Positions 50,989 to 60,887 of a stretch of 64,000 nt of DNA are shown in pieces. The DNA is from Bacillus sp. AZ43. GTDB taxonomy: Bacteria; Actinomycetota; Actinomycetes; Mycobacteriales; Geodermatophilaceae. The position numbers and the translations under genes are program-made. The stretch covers positions 1 through 64,000 of the forward strand of contig SPQJ01000024.1 in the NCBI GenBank assembly GCA_004570425.1, read 5' to 3'. Position 1 is the stretch's first letter, and every line of letters begins with the position of its first letter. The notes beneath the pieces are model-generated. The model had not been told where the DNA came from and ran no database searches. It was given only the letters and a program-made list of their open reading frames with translations.

Positions 50989-53319
50989 GTGCGCCCTGCT
51001 CACCGTGCGTTATACCTGCGTGCGCTCCTCGTGGGGCTGTGCGTGGTCATGACCGTTCCCGTCCTCAGCCCGCACCACCCGGCGACCGCGGACGAGCCCG
51101 CGGCAACCGGGCACACGCTCGTCGGCGAGCTCGTGCAGGCCTGGGCGGAGCCGGAGAACCACGACCACGTGCACGACGGCGCGCACGCGGAGCCCCTGTC
51201 GTGGATCGAGTCGCCGACGGGTGACTCGGTGCGGGTACCCACAGAGCAGGTCGAGCACGTTCCCCTCGGCGCCACCGTCGAGGTCGCCGTCGGGGAGGAG
51301 GTGACCGATGCCGCGACCACGGAGACCGGTGTGGAGCCGGCGCGGGAGGTCCTGAGCGCGGACGTCATCGAGCTCGCGCCCGCCGAGGAGACCGTCACCG
51401 CCCCGGCCGCCGGCAGCGTGACCCACCAGGTCACCGTGGTCATGGTCGTGCCGGCAGGTGGGGTCCAGGACGGGCGGACCCTGAGCGAGGTCGTCGACGC
51501 GGTCAACGGCCCGGTCGCCGACTTCTGGTGGAGGGAGAGCCACGGTACCGTGGGCATCGGCGTGGTCGCTGGCCACGACTGGATGTCCACGACGGCCGCC
51601 TGCTCGCAGCCGACGGATTTGTGGAACGAGGTCGCCGCCGCCGTCGGGTTCACCTCCGGCCCGGGCGAGCACCTGATGCTGTACGTGACGAGCTCGCCGT
51701 CGGACCTGACGGGGTGCTCCTACGGCCTGGCCGAGGTGCGGTCCGGTCCCGGCGCCGGCGGCCGGTCCTACGTCCGCGACACAGCGACCTCGGTGATCGC
51801 GCACGAGCTGGGGCACAACTTCGGGCTCGGTCACTCCTCTGCCCGGCAGTGCGACCGGACGATGGAGACCGGCAGCTGCCGCACCGCCGGCTACCGAGAT
51901 CTCTACGACGTCATGGGCCTTTCCTGGGAGCAGGTCGGCTCCCTCAACGCGCCGCAGGCCCACCGGATGGGCGTGCTGCCGTGGTCCCAGCAGAGGACGC
52001 TGTCCGCCACTGACGCCTCCACCGACGTCTCTCTGGCTCCCGTCTCCGGGCGGTCCGGCCTGCGGGCGCTGCGCCTGGTCGACGCCGAGGGCGCTCCGTA
52101 CTGGCTCGAGTACCGGACACCGTCCGGCCAGGACGGCTGGCTGAGCACGGACAACACCCACGGCCTGGAGTCCGGTGTGCTGCTCCGCCAGGCACGTTCG
52201 GGGGACGACTCCTCGCTGCTGCTGGACGGCACCCCGTCGGACGACTCCCAGTGGGACAGCGACCTGCAGACGGCGCTGCCGTTGGGAACCGGCGTGCGGG
52301 TGTCCGGCGGCGACTTCACCGTGACCGTCGTGGGCACCTCCAGCTCGGCGGCCACGGTGAGGATCGTGACGGAACAGGCGCCGGTCGGGTCCCTGGACGA
52401 CGTCACCCTGTCCGGCGCCACCTTGTCGGTCCGCGGCTGGACGTTCGACCCCAACACCCCGACTACGGCCGCGCCGGTGCACGTCTACGTGGGCGACCAG
52501 GGCGTCGCCCTCACGGCTGACCGGTCACGACCGGACGTGGGCCGGGCCTATCCTGTCGCCGGCGACCTGCACGGCTTCTCCTTCTCCACACAGCTGTCCC
52601 CGGGCAGCCACAAGGTCTGCGTGTACGGGCTGGACACCAGCGGATCGGGGTACACCCGCCTCGGGTGCACGACCGTGACGTTCACCTCGCGGCAGCCGGT
52701 CGGCTCCCTCGACTCCGTCGGGCTGTCCGCCGACGGCAAGCTTTCCCTGCGTGGCTGGGCGCTGGACTCCGACACCCCCACGACCAGCGGAGCTGTGCAC
52801 GTCTACGTCGACGTGGCCGGCGTTCCGCTGACCGCGAAGGACAACCGTCCCGACGTGGGGGCTGCGTTCCCCTCCGCCGGTAGCGCGCACGGCTACTCCT
52901 TCTCGACGGCGGTCCGGCCCGGACCGCGTCGCGCCTGCGCCTACGCCATGGACACGTCGGGGGCGGTGCCCACGCTGCTGGGCTGCCGGAGCGTCACCTA
53001 CGTGCCGCGCCTGCCCACCGGGTCCCTGGACGGTGTCGCCGTCTCCGGCGGCACCCTGACGGTGCGCGGGTGGACGTACGACCCTGACGGGCCGACGGCG
53101 CCGGTCCAGGTGCATCTGTACATCGGCACCCGGGGCGTCGCGCTGACGGCGGACGGCTACCGGTCCGACGTCGGTGCGGCCCACCCGTCCGCGGGTACGC
53201 ACCACGGCTACACCTTCTCGACGCAGCTGCCCCCCGGTGACCACCGGGTGTGCGCCTACGGCATCGACACCGCGGGGCACGGCAGCACGCTGCTCGGCTG
53301 CCGGACGGTCACGGGCTGA
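50989..53319 (+). CDS. Secreted metalloprotease with three C-terminal repeats (paralogue 2)
   Basis: 776-residue paralogue of the preceding protein, with signal peptide, GELVQAWAE pro-region and catalytic HELGHNFGLGHS (His272, Glu273, His276, His282) plus YDVMG. Instead of a membrane anchor it has three tandem repeats of about 100 residues (near 465-566, 568-672 and 674-776). Each starts (P/T)GSLD-V, then VRGW-DP or RGWALDSD, (V/L)HVYV or LYI, RPDVG, HGY or HGF, and ends CxYxxDT..LGC. GTG 50989 follows AGGAG by 7 bases. The repeats may bind cell wall or polysaccharide. Expected to be fully secreted. Confidence 0.88.
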   Translation: MRPAHRALYLRALLVGLCVVMTVPVLSPHHPATADEPAATGHTLVGELVQAWAEPENHDHVHDGAHAEPLSWIESPTGDSVRVPTEQVEHVPLGATVEVAVGEEVTDAATTETGVEPAREVLSADVIELAPAEETVTAPAAGSVTHQVTVVMVVPAGGVQDGRTLSEVVDAVNGPVADFWWRESHGTVGIGVVAGHDWMSTTAACSQPTDLWNEVAAAVGFTSGPGEHLMLYVTSSPSDLTGCSYGLAEVRSGPGAGGRSYVRDTATSVIAHELGHNFGLGHSSARQCDRTMETGSCRTAGYRDLYDVMGLSWEQVGSLNAPQAHRMGVLPWSQQRTLSATDASTDVSLAPVSGRSGLRALRLVDAEGAPYWLEYRTPSGQDGWLSTDNTHGLESGVLLRQARSGDDSSLLLDGTPSDDSQWDSDLQTALPLGTGVRVSGGDFTVTVVGTSSSAATVRIVTEQAPVGSLDDVTLSGATLSVRGWTFDPNTPTTAAPVHVYVGDQGVALTADRSRPDVGRAYPVAGDLHGFSFSTQLSPGSHKVCVYGLDTSGSGYTRLGCTTVTFTSRQPVGSLDSVGLSADGKLSLRGWALDSDTPTTSGAVHVYVDVAGVPLTAKDNRPDVGAAFPSAGSAHGYSFSTAVRPGPRRACAYAMDTSGAVPTLLGCRSVTYVPRLPTGSLDGVAVSGGTLTVRGWTYDPDGPTAPVQVHLYIGTRGVALTADGYRSDVGAAHPSAGTHHGYTFSTQLPPGDHRVCAYGIDTAGHGSTLLGCRTVTG

Positions 53320-53336
53320 CGGAGCCGGCGAGGGCC

Positions 53337-55100
53337 TCAGTCCTGGGCGTCGGCGATGGTGCAGATGACCGCGCCGCTGGTGACAGCGGCGCCCACCTCG
53401 GCCGACAAGCCGGAGATGGTGCCGGCCTTGTGGGCGGTGATGGGCTGCTCCATCTTCATCGCCTCGAGGACGACGACCAGGTCGCCGGCCTCGACGGTCG
53501 CGCCCTCCTCGACGGCGACCTTGACGATCGTGCCCTGCATCGGCGAGGTGAGGGAGTCGCCCGACGCCGCCGAGCCGCCGCCTCCGCCGCCGCGCTTGCG
53601 CGGCTTGGCGGCCGCACCCGGCGCGGCACCGCCGCTGGCGGCGGCGAGACCGACCGGCAGCGACACCTCGAGCCGGCGGCCGCCGACCTCGACGACCACG
53701 GTCTGCCGCGGCGTCTCCTCGTCCTGCTCGGCCGGGGCGGCGTCGTAGGGCGGGACCTGGTTGTCCCACTCGGTCTCGATCCACCGGGTGTGCACGGTGA
53801 ACGGCTCGGTGGTGAACGCCTCGTCGCGGACCACGGCGCGGTGGAACGGGATGACCGTCGGCATGCCCTCGACGACCAGCTCGTCCAGCGCGCGGCGGGC
53901 GCGCTCCAGCGCCTGCCCGCGGGTGGCGCCGGTGACGATGAGCTTGGCCAGCATCGAGTCGAACGCGCCGGCGACCTCGCCGCCGGTCTCGACGCCGGAG
54001 TCCCAGCGCACGCCGGGCCCCTGCGGGATCTCCAGGCGGGTCACCGGGCCGGGGGCCGGCATGAAGTTGCGGCCGGCGTCCTCGGCGTTGATCCGGAACT
54101 CGATGCTGTGCCCGCGGGGCTCCGGATCCTCGGTGATCTCGAGCTTCTCGCCGCGGGCGATGCGGAACTGCTGGCGGACCAGGTCGATGCCGCTGGTCTC
54201 CTCGCTGACCGGGTGCTCCACCTGCAGGCGGGTGTTGACCTCGAGGAAGGAGATCGAGCCGTCGGCGCCCACGAGGTACTCGACGGTGCCGGCGCCGTGG
54301 TAGCCGGCCTCGGCGCAGATGGCCTTGGCCGACTCGTGGATCCGGGCCCGCTGCTCGTCGGTCAGGAACGGCGCGGGGGCCTCCTCGACCAGCTTCTGGT
54401 TGCGGCGCTGCAGCGAGCAGTCGCGCGTGCCCACGACGACGACGGTGCCGTGCGTGTCGGCGAGCACCTGCGCCTCGACGTGGCGGGGCTTGTCCAGGAA
54501 CCGCTCGACGAAGCACTCGCCGCGACCGAAGGCGCTGACGGCCTCCCGGACGGCTGAGTCGAAGAGCTCGGGGATCTCCTGCTCGGTGCGGGCGACCTTG
54601 AGGCCGCGCCCGCCGCCGCCGAACGCGGCCTTGATCGCGACCGGGAGGCCGTGCTCCTTGGCGAACGCGAGAACCTCGTCGGCGTCCTTCACCGGGTCCT
54701 TGGTTCCCGGCACCAGGGGGGCGCCGGCCTTGGTGGCGATGTGGCGGGCCTGGACCTTGTCGCCGAGGGCGATGATCGCCTCGGGCGAGGGGCCGATCCA
54801 GGTCAGCCCGGCGTCGATGACCGCCTGGGCGAAGTCCGCGTTCTCGGAGAGGAACCCGTAGCCGGGGTGGATCGCGTCGGCGCCGGACTTCTTCGCGGCG
54901 TCGATGATCTTGTCGATCACCAGGTAGGAGTCGCCCGGCGTCGTCCCGCCGAGGGCGAAGGCCTCGTCGGCGACCCGTACGTGCAGGGCGTCCCGGTCGG
55001 GGTCGGCGTAGACGGCGACGCTGGTCAAACCCTCGTCCTTGCAGGCGCGCGCCACGCGCACCGCGATCTCCCCGCGGTTGGCGATCAGGACCTTCTGCAC
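53337..55100 (-). CDS. accA3: Acyl-CoA carboxylase alpha subunit (biotin carboxylase and BCCP)
   Basis: 587-residue fused subunit. The biotin carboxylase part (1 to about 445) has [13 protein letters not shown], the ATP-grasp loop GGGGRGLKV and [18 protein letters not shown]. The C-terminal carrier domain has biotinylated Lys549 in EAMKM, joined by a Gly/Pro/Ala-rich linker. It carboxylates biotin for AccD-type transferases making malonyl- or methylmalonyl-CoA. GTG 55100 follows AAGGAG. It is last in the accD-accE-maf run with a 54-base gap, and birA nearby modifies it. Confidence 0.96.
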   Translation of the reverse strand: MQKVLIANRGEIAVRVARACKDEGLTSVAVYADPDRDALHVRVADEAFALGGTTPGDSYLVIDKIIDAAKKSGADAIHPGYGFLSENADFAQAVIDAGLTWIGPSPEAIIALGDKVQARHIATKAGAPLVPGTKDPVKDADEVLAFAKEHGLPVAIKAAFGGGGRGLKVARTEQEIPELFDSAVREAVSAFGRGECFVERFLDKPRHVEAQVLADTHGTVVVVGTRDCSLQRRNQKLVEEAPAPFLTDEQRARIHESAKAICAEAGYHGAGTVEYLVGADGSISFLEVNTRLQVEHPVSEETSGIDLVRQQFRIARGEKLEITEDPEPRGHSIEFRINAEDAGRNFMPAPGPVTRLEIPQGPGVRWDSGVETGGEVAGAFDSMLAKLIVTGATRGQALERARRALDELVVEGMPTVIPFHRAVVRDEAFTTEPFTVHTRWIETEWDNQVPPYDAAPAEQDEETPRQTVVVEVGGRRLEVSLPVGLAAASGGAAPGAAAKPRKRGGGGGGSAASGDSLTSPMQGTIVKVAVEEGATVEAGDLVVVLEAMKMEQPITAHKAGTISGLSAEVGAAVTSGAVICTIADAQD

Positions 55101-55154
55101 CGGCGTGCTCCTTCGTGACGTCGATCGGTCGGACAGTGGTTCGCTGGACGGCGC

Positions 55155-55763
55155 TCAGCGGCGCCAGAGGTCGGTGATGGCCAGGCCGCGCTTGGCGAGC
55201 TGCGTGCGCAGCACGGTCAGCGAGAGGCCGACCACCGCGGCTGGGTCGCCCTCGACGCGGCGGACGAACGGGGCGCCCAGGCCGTCGAGGGTGAAGGCGC
55301 CGGCGACCGCCAGCGGCTCACCGGTGGCCAGGTAGGCCTCGATCTCGGGCCCGGTCGGGGTGGCGAAGTAGACGACGGTCGAGGCGACGGCGATGTCCCG
55401 GCTGACGACGGCGCCGTCCCGGACGTCGAAGAGCGCCTGGCCGGTGTGCAGGATCCCCGAGCGGCCGGCCATGCGCTGCCAGCGGTCGCGGGCCTCGGCG
55501 GCGTCGGCCGGCTTGCCCAGGGGGCGGCCGTGGAACTCCAGCAGCGAGTCGGCACCGATGACCAGGGCGTCGGTCTCCTGCTTGGCCACCGCGGCGGCCT
55601 TGGCCGACGCCAGCAGCGCGACGTGCTCGGCGACGCGGGGCGCGGAGTAGGTGCTCTCGTCGACGTTGCTGACGACGACCTCCGGGGCCAGGCCCGCCTG
55701 GCGCAGCAGGGACAGCCGCGCGGGGGAGGCCGAGGCCAGGACGAGACGTCGGTCGCTGCTCAC
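55155..55763 (-). CDS. maf: Maf-family nucleotide pyrophosphatase
   Basis: 202-residue protein with the N-terminal signature LVLASASPARLSLLRQAGL, ADSLLEFHGRPLGKP near residue 73 and GDPAAVVGLSL near the end. Maf proteins hydrolyse non-canonical or modified nucleoside triphosphates. GTG 55763 follows GGGGAGG by about 9 bases and overlaps the accE stop (GTGA). Its place beside accE and accD is conserved in mycobacteria. Confidence 0.92.
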   Translation of the reverse strand: MSSDRRLVLASASPARLSLLRQAGLAPEVVVSNVDESTYSAPRVAEHVALLASAKAAAVAKQETDALVIGADSLLEFHGRPLGKPADAAEARDRWQRMAGRSGILHTGQALFDVRDGAVVSRDIAVASTVVYFATPTGPEIEAYLATGEPLAVAGAFTLDGLGAPFVRRVEGDPAAVVGLSLTVLRTQLAKRGLAITDLWRR

Positions 55764-55990
55764 CCGGCGAACCTCCCCGACGCACCCCAGCCGCCGTGGC
55801 CGACGGTCACCGGGCGGCGGTGCCCGTCGGCGTAGGACGCCCACGCCCCCACCGGCGTGGGGCGCTTCCGGGACCGCCGCTGCGACATGGCCGCGACGAC
55901 CACGGTGAGCGCGGCGAGCTCCTCGGCCGAGGGCTCGCCGCGCACGACCCGCAGGAGCGGCGGAGCCTGCTGCTCGCTGGTCTCGGCCAT
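55760..55990 (-). CDS. accE: Acyl-CoA carboxylase epsilon subunit
   Basis: 76-residue small subunit typical of actinobacterial acyl-CoA carboxylases, where it stabilises the alpha-beta complex. It has LLRVVRGEPSAEELAALTVV near residue 12 and a C-terminal WASYADGHRRPVTVGHGGW with conserved Trp residues. It overlaps accD by one base (TGATG) and maf by four bases. Identity rests on size, position and the RGEPSAEELAAL core. Confidence 0.9.
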   Translation of the reverse strand: MAETSEQQAPPLLRVVRGEPSAEELAALTVVVAAMSQRRSRKRPTPVGAWASYADGHRRPVTVGHGGWGASGRFAG

Positions 55991-57618
55991 CACAGCGGGA
56001 TGTTGCCGTGCTTCTTCGGCGGCAGGGTCTGGCGCTTGTTGGCCAGCACCCGCAGCGCCTTGGTCACCTGGACGCGGGTGTGCGACGGCGGGATGACCGC
56101 GTCGACGTAGCCGCGGTCGGCCGCGATGTAGGGGTTGGCGAGGGTGTCCTCGTACTCCGAGATCAGCTCCGCGCGGCGGGCGTCGGGGTCCTCGGCCGCG
56201 GCCAGCTCCTTGCGGTAGAGGATGCCGACGGCGCCCTGGGCGCCGACGACGGCGATCTGCGCGGTCGGCCAGGCGAGGTTCACGTCGGCGCCGAGGTGCT
56301 TGGACCCCATGACGTCGTAGGCGCCGCCGTAGGCCTTGCGGGTGATGACGGTGACCTTGGGGACGGTGGCCTCGGCGTAGGCGTAGATGAGCTTCGCGCC
56401 GCGGCGGATGATGCCCTCCCACTCCTGCGACGTCCCGGGGAGGAAGCCGGGGACGTCGACGAAGGTGAGCACCGGGATGTTGAAGGCGTCGCAGGTGCGC
56501 ACGAAGCGCGCGGCCTTCTCGCTGGCGTCGATGTCGAGCGTGCCGGCGAACTGCGTGGGCTGGTTGGCCACGACGCCGACCGGCCGGCCCTCCACCCGGC
56601 CGAAGCCGATGAGGATGTTCGGCGCGAACAGCGGCTGCACCTCGAGGAACTCGCCGTCGTCGAGCACGTGCTCGATGACGGTGTGCATGTCGTAGGGCGT
56701 GTTCGCCGAGTCGGGGATGAACGAGTCGAGCTCGAGGTCCTCGTCGGTGAGGGCGTCGGGCAGGACCGTCTCGGCCGGGGCGACGTCGAGCGCCGGCAGC
56801 GGGTCGAGGTTGTTGCTCGGCAGGTAGGAGAGCAGCGCCTTGACGTAGTCGAGGGCGTCCTCCTCGTTCTCGGCGAGGTAGTGGGCGACGCCGGACTTGG
56901 TGTTGTGCGTCCGGGCGCCGCCGAGCTCCTCGAGCGAGACGTCCTCGCCGGTCACGGTCTTCACGACGTCGGGCCCGGTGATGAACATCTGGCTGGTCTT
57001 GTCGACCATGACGATGAAGTCGGTGAGCGCGGGGGAGTACACGTGCCCGCCGGCCGCCGGGCCCATGACCAGCGAGATCTGCGGGATGACGCCCGAGGCG
57101 TGCACGTTGCGCTGGAAGATCTCGCCGTAGAGGCCGAGCGAGACCACGCCCTCCTGGATGCGGGCGCCACCACCCTCGTTGATGCCGATGATCGGGCAGC
57201 CGTTCTTCATGGCGAAGTCGAGGATCTTGACGATCTTCTCGCCGTACACCTCGCCGAGGCTGCCGCCGAAGACGGTGACGTCCTGGGAGAAGATCGCGAC
57301 CGGCCGGCCGTCGACGGTGCCGTAGCCGGTGACCACGCCGTCGCCGAAGGGCCGCTTCTCGGCCATCCCGAAGTTGGTGGACCGGTGCCGGGCGAACTCG
57401 TCGAACTCGGTGAACGAGCCCGGGTCCAGCAGGGCCTCGATCCGCTCGCGGGCGGTCATCTTCCCCGCGGCGTGCTGCTTCTCGACGGCGCGCTCGGAGC
57501 CCGCGTGCTGCGCCTCCTGCACCCGCCGCTCGAAGTCGGCGAGCTTGCCGGCGGTCGTGTGGATGTCGATGTCGTCGGGGACGTGCTCCCCGGCGTTCTC
57601 GAGTTCGGCGGCACTCAC
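55990..57618 (-). CDS. accD5: Acyl-CoA carboxylase beta subunit (carboxyltransferase)
   Basis: 542-residue biotin-dependent carboxyltransferase of the propionyl/acetyl-CoA type. It has [18 protein letters not shown] near residue 58, [18 protein letters not shown], an oxyanion [10 protein letters not shown] segment near 150, and [21 protein letters not shown] near 405. GTG 57618 follows AGGAGAAG. With AccE and the biotin subunit it makes (methyl)malonyl-CoA; propionyl-CoA is the likely main substrate given mutAB nearby. It heads the accD-accE-maf operon. Confidence 0.95.
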   Translation of the reverse strand: MSAAELENAGEHVPDDIDIHTTAGKLADFERRVQEAQHAGSERAVEKQHAAGKMTARERIEALLDPGSFTEFDEFARHRSTNFGMAEKRPFGDGVVTGYGTVDGRPVAIFSQDVTVFGGSLGEVYGEKIVKILDFAMKNGCPIIGINEGGGARIQEGVVSLGLYGEIFQRNVHASGVIPQISLVMGPAAGGHVYSPALTDFIVMVDKTSQMFITGPDVVKTVTGEDVSLEELGGARTHNTKSGVAHYLAENEEDALDYVKALLSYLPSNNLDPLPALDVAPAETVLPDALTDEDLELDSFIPDSANTPYDMHTVIEHVLDDGEFLEVQPLFAPNILIGFGRVEGRPVGVVANQPTQFAGTLDIDASEKAARFVRTCDAFNIPVLTFVDVPGFLPGTSQEWEGIIRRGAKLIYAYAEATVPKVTVITRKAYGGAYDVMGSKHLGADVNLAWPTAQIAVVGAQGAVGILYRKELAAAEDPDARRAELISEYEDTLANPYIAADRGYVDAVIPPSHTRVQVTKALRVLANKRQTLPPKKHGNIPL

Positions 57619-57703
57619 GCGGTCTTCTTCTCCTCGCTGGCGCTCGTCGGCCGCGGTCGCGGCAGCCCGTGGACGATCGGGGCCGAGCCCGATCACGGGC
57701 CGT

Positions 57704-57709
57704 AGCGTA
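57704..57709 (-). promoter_or_regulatory. Probable -10 of the accD-accE-maf operon
   Basis: TACGCT read on the minus strand would start transcription near 57697 and give a leader of about 80 bases before the accD GTG. Confidence 0.4.
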
Positions 57710-57815
57710 GGCGAGCCCGCACCGGCCCTCATGTCGTGGTCCCGGCGGCCGGACGGGTTCACCCCTGGGCGTGAGGCGCGCACGCGCGCGGGCGATGGGC
57801 GCTCGCCCGCGCGAC

Positions 57816-57828
57816 TAGCATTCCGGCG
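57816..57828 (+). promoter_or_regulatory. Leaderless -10 of ubiA
   Basis: TAGCAT (57816-57821), 7 bases, then ATG at 57829. Confidence 0.55.
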
Positions 57829-58761
57829 ATGGCCGCACCCCGCTCCGCCGCGCCGTCCTCCGCCGCCGGGGTGCGAGCCGACCGCCCCTCGCTGGCCGGG
57901 GGGCTGGTCCGCGCCGTACGCCCGCAGCAGTGGGTGAAGAACGTCCTCGTCTTCGCCGCCCCGCTGGCCGCCGGGCGGGTCCTCGAGGCCGACGTCCTCG
58001 GGCCGACGATCGTCGCCTTCGTCCTGTTCTGCCTGGCGTCCTCGGGCGTGTACCTGGTCAACGACAGCCTCGACGTCGAGGAGGACCGCCGGCACCCGAC
58101 CAAGCGGAACCGGCCGATCGCCTCGGGGGTCGTGCCGCGCTGGCTGGCCGTCTCGCTCGCCGGGGTGCTCATCGCCGTCGCCCTCGTCGCCGCGGTCCTG
58201 CTGACCCGGCCGCAGCTGGCCGGCGTGCTGGGCACCTACGTCGTCCTCCAGCTGGCCTACTGCCTGGGGCTGAAGAACCAGGCGGTGCTCGACCTCGCCG
58301 TCGTCGCGTCGGGCTTCCTGCTGCGCGGCGTGGCCGGCGGTGTCGCCGCCGGCCTGGTGCTCTCGCAGTGGTTCCTGCTGGTGGCGGCGTTCGGCTCGCT
58401 GTTCATGGTCGCCGGCAAGCGGTACTCGGAGCTGGTGGTCGTCGGCGACGTCGCGCAGACCCGCCGGACCCTGCAGGAGTACTCCGCCAGCTACCTGCGC
58501 TTCGTGTGGAGCCTGTCGGCCGGCGTCGCCTGCACGACCTACAGCCTGTGGGCGTTCGAGCTGGGCACCGCCGAGACGGGCGGCGTCCCGTGGTCGGCGG
58601 TGTCGGTCGCGCCGTTCGTCCTGGGGATCCTGCGGTACGCCGTGGACGTCGACAAGGGCACCGCCGGCGCGCCCGAGGAGCTCGCGCTGCGCGACCCGGT
58701 CCTCATCGCGCTCGGCGCCGCCTGGGCCGTGACCGTCGGGCTGGGCGTCCTCGGTGGCTGA
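57829..58761 (+). CDS. ubiA: Decaprenyl-phosphate phosphoribosyltransferase (UbiA family)
   Basis: 310-residue membrane prenyltransferase with about nine helices. [16 protein letters not shown] near residue 31 and the acidic [20 protein letters not shown] near residue 75 form the metal/PRPP site; a second motif is in [11 protein letters not shown] near 200. It transfers 5-phosphoribose from PRPP to decaprenyl phosphate, the first step to decaprenyl-phosphoryl-arabinose. The assignment is firm because dprE1 and dprE2 follow in one overlapping unit. Confidence 0.94.
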   Translation: MAAPRSAAPSSAAGVRADRPSLAGGLVRAVRPQQWVKNVLVFAAPLAAGRVLEADVLGPTIVAFVLFCLASSGVYLVNDSLDVEEDRRHPTKRNRPIASGVVPRWLAVSLAGVLIAVALVAAVLLTRPQLAGVLGTYVVLQLAYCLGLKNQAVLDLAVVASGFLLRGVAGGVAAGLVLSQWFLLVAAFGSLFMVAGKRYSELVVVGDVAQTRRTLQEYSASYLRFVWSLSAGVACTTYSLWAFELGTAETGGVPWSAVSVAPFVLGILRYAVDVDKGTAGAPEELALRDPVLIALGAAWAVTVGLGVLGG

Positions 58762-60109
58762 CCGTCCGGCGGTGGCGCTGACCGGGTGGGGCCGGACCGC
58801 TCCCACCCGCGCCGACCTGGTGCCCGTGCGCGGGGAGGACGACGTCCGGGCGGTCCTGGCGCAGGGCGGCCCGCGCGGCGTCGTGGCCCGCGGTCTGGCC
58901 CGCAGCTACGGCGACGCCGCCCAGAACGCCGGTGGCTCGGTGCTCGACATGACCGGCGCCGACCGGGTGCTCGACGCCGACCCGGTCACCGGGGAGGTCG
59001 AGGTCGAGGCGGGCGTCTCGCTGGACCGGCTGATGACCCTCTTCGTGCCGCAGGGCTGGTTCGTGCCGGTCACCCCGGGAACCCGCTACGTCACCGTCGG
59101 CGGGGCGATCGCCGCCGACATCCACGGCAAGAACCACCACCGCGCCGGCAGCTTCGCCCAGCACGTGGCGTGGGTGGACCTGCTGCTGGCCGACGGCACG
59201 GTGCGGCGGGTGGGGCCGGACCGGGACGCCGACCTGTTCTGGGCGACGGCGGGCGGCATGGGGCTGACCGGGGTGATCCTGCGCGCCCGCGTGCGGATGA
59301 AGCCGATCGAGAGCTCGCGGCTCGTCGTCGACACCGACCGCACGCCCGACCTCGACTCCCTGATGAACCTGCTCGCGGGGACCGACCACCTCTACGACTA
59401 CTCGGTCGCCTGGATCGACTGCGTGGCGAAGGGCCGGCGGATGGGCCGCTCGGTGCTCACCCGGGGCCGGTTCGCCCGGCGCGAAGAGCTCCCGGCGCGG
59501 CAGCAGGCCGACCCGCTGCGCTACTCCGGCGCGGTGCGGCTCTCCGTGCCCGACGTCTTCCCGCCCGGGCTGCTCAACGTCGCGACGGTCTCCGCCTTCA
59601 ACGAGCTCTGGTACCGCAAGGCGCCGCGGCGCCGGCGCGACCAGCTGCAGAGCATCCCGGCCTTCTTCCACCCGCTGGACGGCGTCGGGGCGTGGAACCG
59701 GATCTACGGGCCGCGGGGCTTCGTGCAGTACCAGTTCACCGTCCCCTTCGGCCAGGAGGCGGCGATGCGGGAGGCGCTGGAGCGGATCAGCGGCTCCGGG
59801 CACGCCTCGTTCCTCGCCGTCCTCAAGCGGTTCGGCCCCGGCAACCCGGGGCTGCTGTCCTACCCGTCGCCAGGCTGGACCCTGGCGCTGGACATCCCCG
59901 TCGTGACCGGCCTGGCCGCGCTGCTGGACCGGCTCGACGAGCTGGTCGTCGCGGCGGGCGGCCGCATCTACCTGGCGAAGGACTCCCGCGTGCGGCCGGA
60001 GCTGTTCGCGCGGATGTACCCCGAGCTCGACCGGTTCCGCGCCGTGCGCGAGCGGGTCGATCCCCACGGCGTGTTCACCTCCGACCTGGCCCGGCGGCTG
60101 GCGCTGTGA
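58754..60109 (+). CDS. dprE1: Decaprenylphosphoryl-ribose 2'-oxidase DprE1
   Basis: 451-residue FAD oxidase (VAO type). [15 protein letters not shown] near residue 47 and [23 protein letters not shown] near 112 bind FAD and substrate, and [20 protein letters not shown] near 358 precedes the active-site strand. The residue equivalent to Cys387 of the M. tuberculosis enzyme, target of benzothiazinones, is Ala378 here (WTLALDIP). Overlaps ubiA by 8 bases and dprE2 by four (GTGA). Confidence 0.95.
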   Translation: MADRPAVALTGWGRTAPTRADLVPVRGEDDVRAVLAQGGPRGVVARGLARSYGDAAQNAGGSVLDMTGADRVLDADPVTGEVEVEAGVSLDRLMTLFVPQGWFVPVTPGTRYVTVGGAIAADIHGKNHHRAGSFAQHVAWVDLLLADGTVRRVGPDRDADLFWATAGGMGLTGVILRARVRMKPIESSRLVVDTDRTPDLDSLMNLLAGTDHLYDYSVAWIDCVAKGRRMGRSVLTRGRFARREELPARQQADPLRYSGAVRLSVPDVFPPGLLNVATVSAFNELWYRKAPRRRRDQLQSIPAFFHPLDGVGAWNRIYGPRGFVQYQFTVPFGQEAAMREALERISGSGHASFLAVLKRFGPGNPGLLSYPSPGWTLALDIPVVTGLAALLDRLDELVVAAGGRIYLAKDSRVRPELFARMYPELDRFRAVRERVDPHGVFTSDLARRLAL

Positions 60110-60861
60110 TCGACGCCCTGGGCTCGGTGGGCTCCCTGCTGCTCGTCGGCGGGACGTCGGACATCGCCGTCGCCACCGCCCGCCGCTACCTCGCCGAGCG
60201 GCCGCTGCGCGTCCTCCTCGCGGCCCGGGACACCCCGCGCCGCACCGCCGTCGCCGGCGAGCTGCGCGCGGCCGGCGCAACGGTCGACGTCGTGGACTTC
60301 GACGCCGACGACCCCGCCGCCCCCGCACGGATGGCGGACGCCGCGTTCGCCGCGGGCGACGTCGACGTCGCGGTGGTGGCCTTCGGCCGGCTCGGGGACG
60401 CCGACCGGCTGCGCGCCGACAGCGCCGCCGTCGCGGACCTCGCGCGGGTCAACTACGTCGCCCCGGTCGCGGTGGGCACCGAGCTGGCGGTCCGGATGCG
60501 GGCCCAGGGCCACGGCGTCATCGTGGCGCTGTCCTCGGTCGCGGGAGAGCGCGCCCGGGCCTCGAACTTCGTCTACGGCTCCACCAAGGCCGGCGTCGAC
60601 GCGTTCTACAGCGGCCTGGGCGACTCGCTGCGGGGGAGCGGCGTCTCGGTCCTGGTCGTCCGGCCGGGGTTCGTGCGCTCGAAGATGACCGCCGGCCTGG
60701 CCGACGCCCCGCTAGCCACCACGCCCGAGGCGGTGGCCGAGGCGATCGTCATCGGCGTGCGCACCGGCCGGCACACCGTGTGGGTCCCCGGTGCGATGCG
60801 CTGGGTGATGACCGTGCTCCGGCACCTGCCGCGGCCGCTGTTCCGTCGGCTGCCGATCTGA
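60106..60861 (+). CDS. dprE2: Decaprenylphosphoryl-2-keto-ribose reductase DprE2
   Basis: 251-residue SDR reductase completing the epimerisation to decaprenyl-phosphoryl-arabinose. NAD(H) motif GGTSDIAVATARRYL near residue 15, and catalytic Ser (ALSSVAGERAR) and YGSTK near 160. The C-terminus (MTVLRHLPRPLFRRLPI) is amphipathic and probably membrane-associated. GTG 60106 overlaps the dprE1 stop. Confidence 0.94.
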   Translation: MIDALGSVGSLLLVGGTSDIAVATARRYLAERPLRVLLAARDTPRRTAVAGELRAAGATVDVVDFDADDPAAPARMADAAFAAGDVDVAVVAFGRLGDADRLRADSAAVADLARVNYVAPVAVGTELAVRMRAQGHGVIVALSSVAGERARASNFVYGSTKAGVDAFYSGLGDSLRGSGVSVLVVRPGFVRSKMTAGLADAPLATTPEAVAEAIVIGVRTGRHTVWVPGAMRWVMTVLRHLPRPLFRRLPI

Positions 60862-60875
60862 GATCGGCCGGGTCG

Positions 60876-60887
60876 TAGCGTGACCGG
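60876..60887 (+). promoter_or_regulatory. Leaderless -10 of birA
   Basis: TAGCGT (60876-60881), 6 bases, then GTG at 60888. Confidence 0.5.

Noticed and set aside
53337-57618. The acc cluster as a polyketide or mycolate-specific carboxylase locus
   Set aside because: No polyketide synthase, FadD32 or mycolyltransferase gene is in the window; the order matches the general accD5-accE5-maf-accA3 arrangement.
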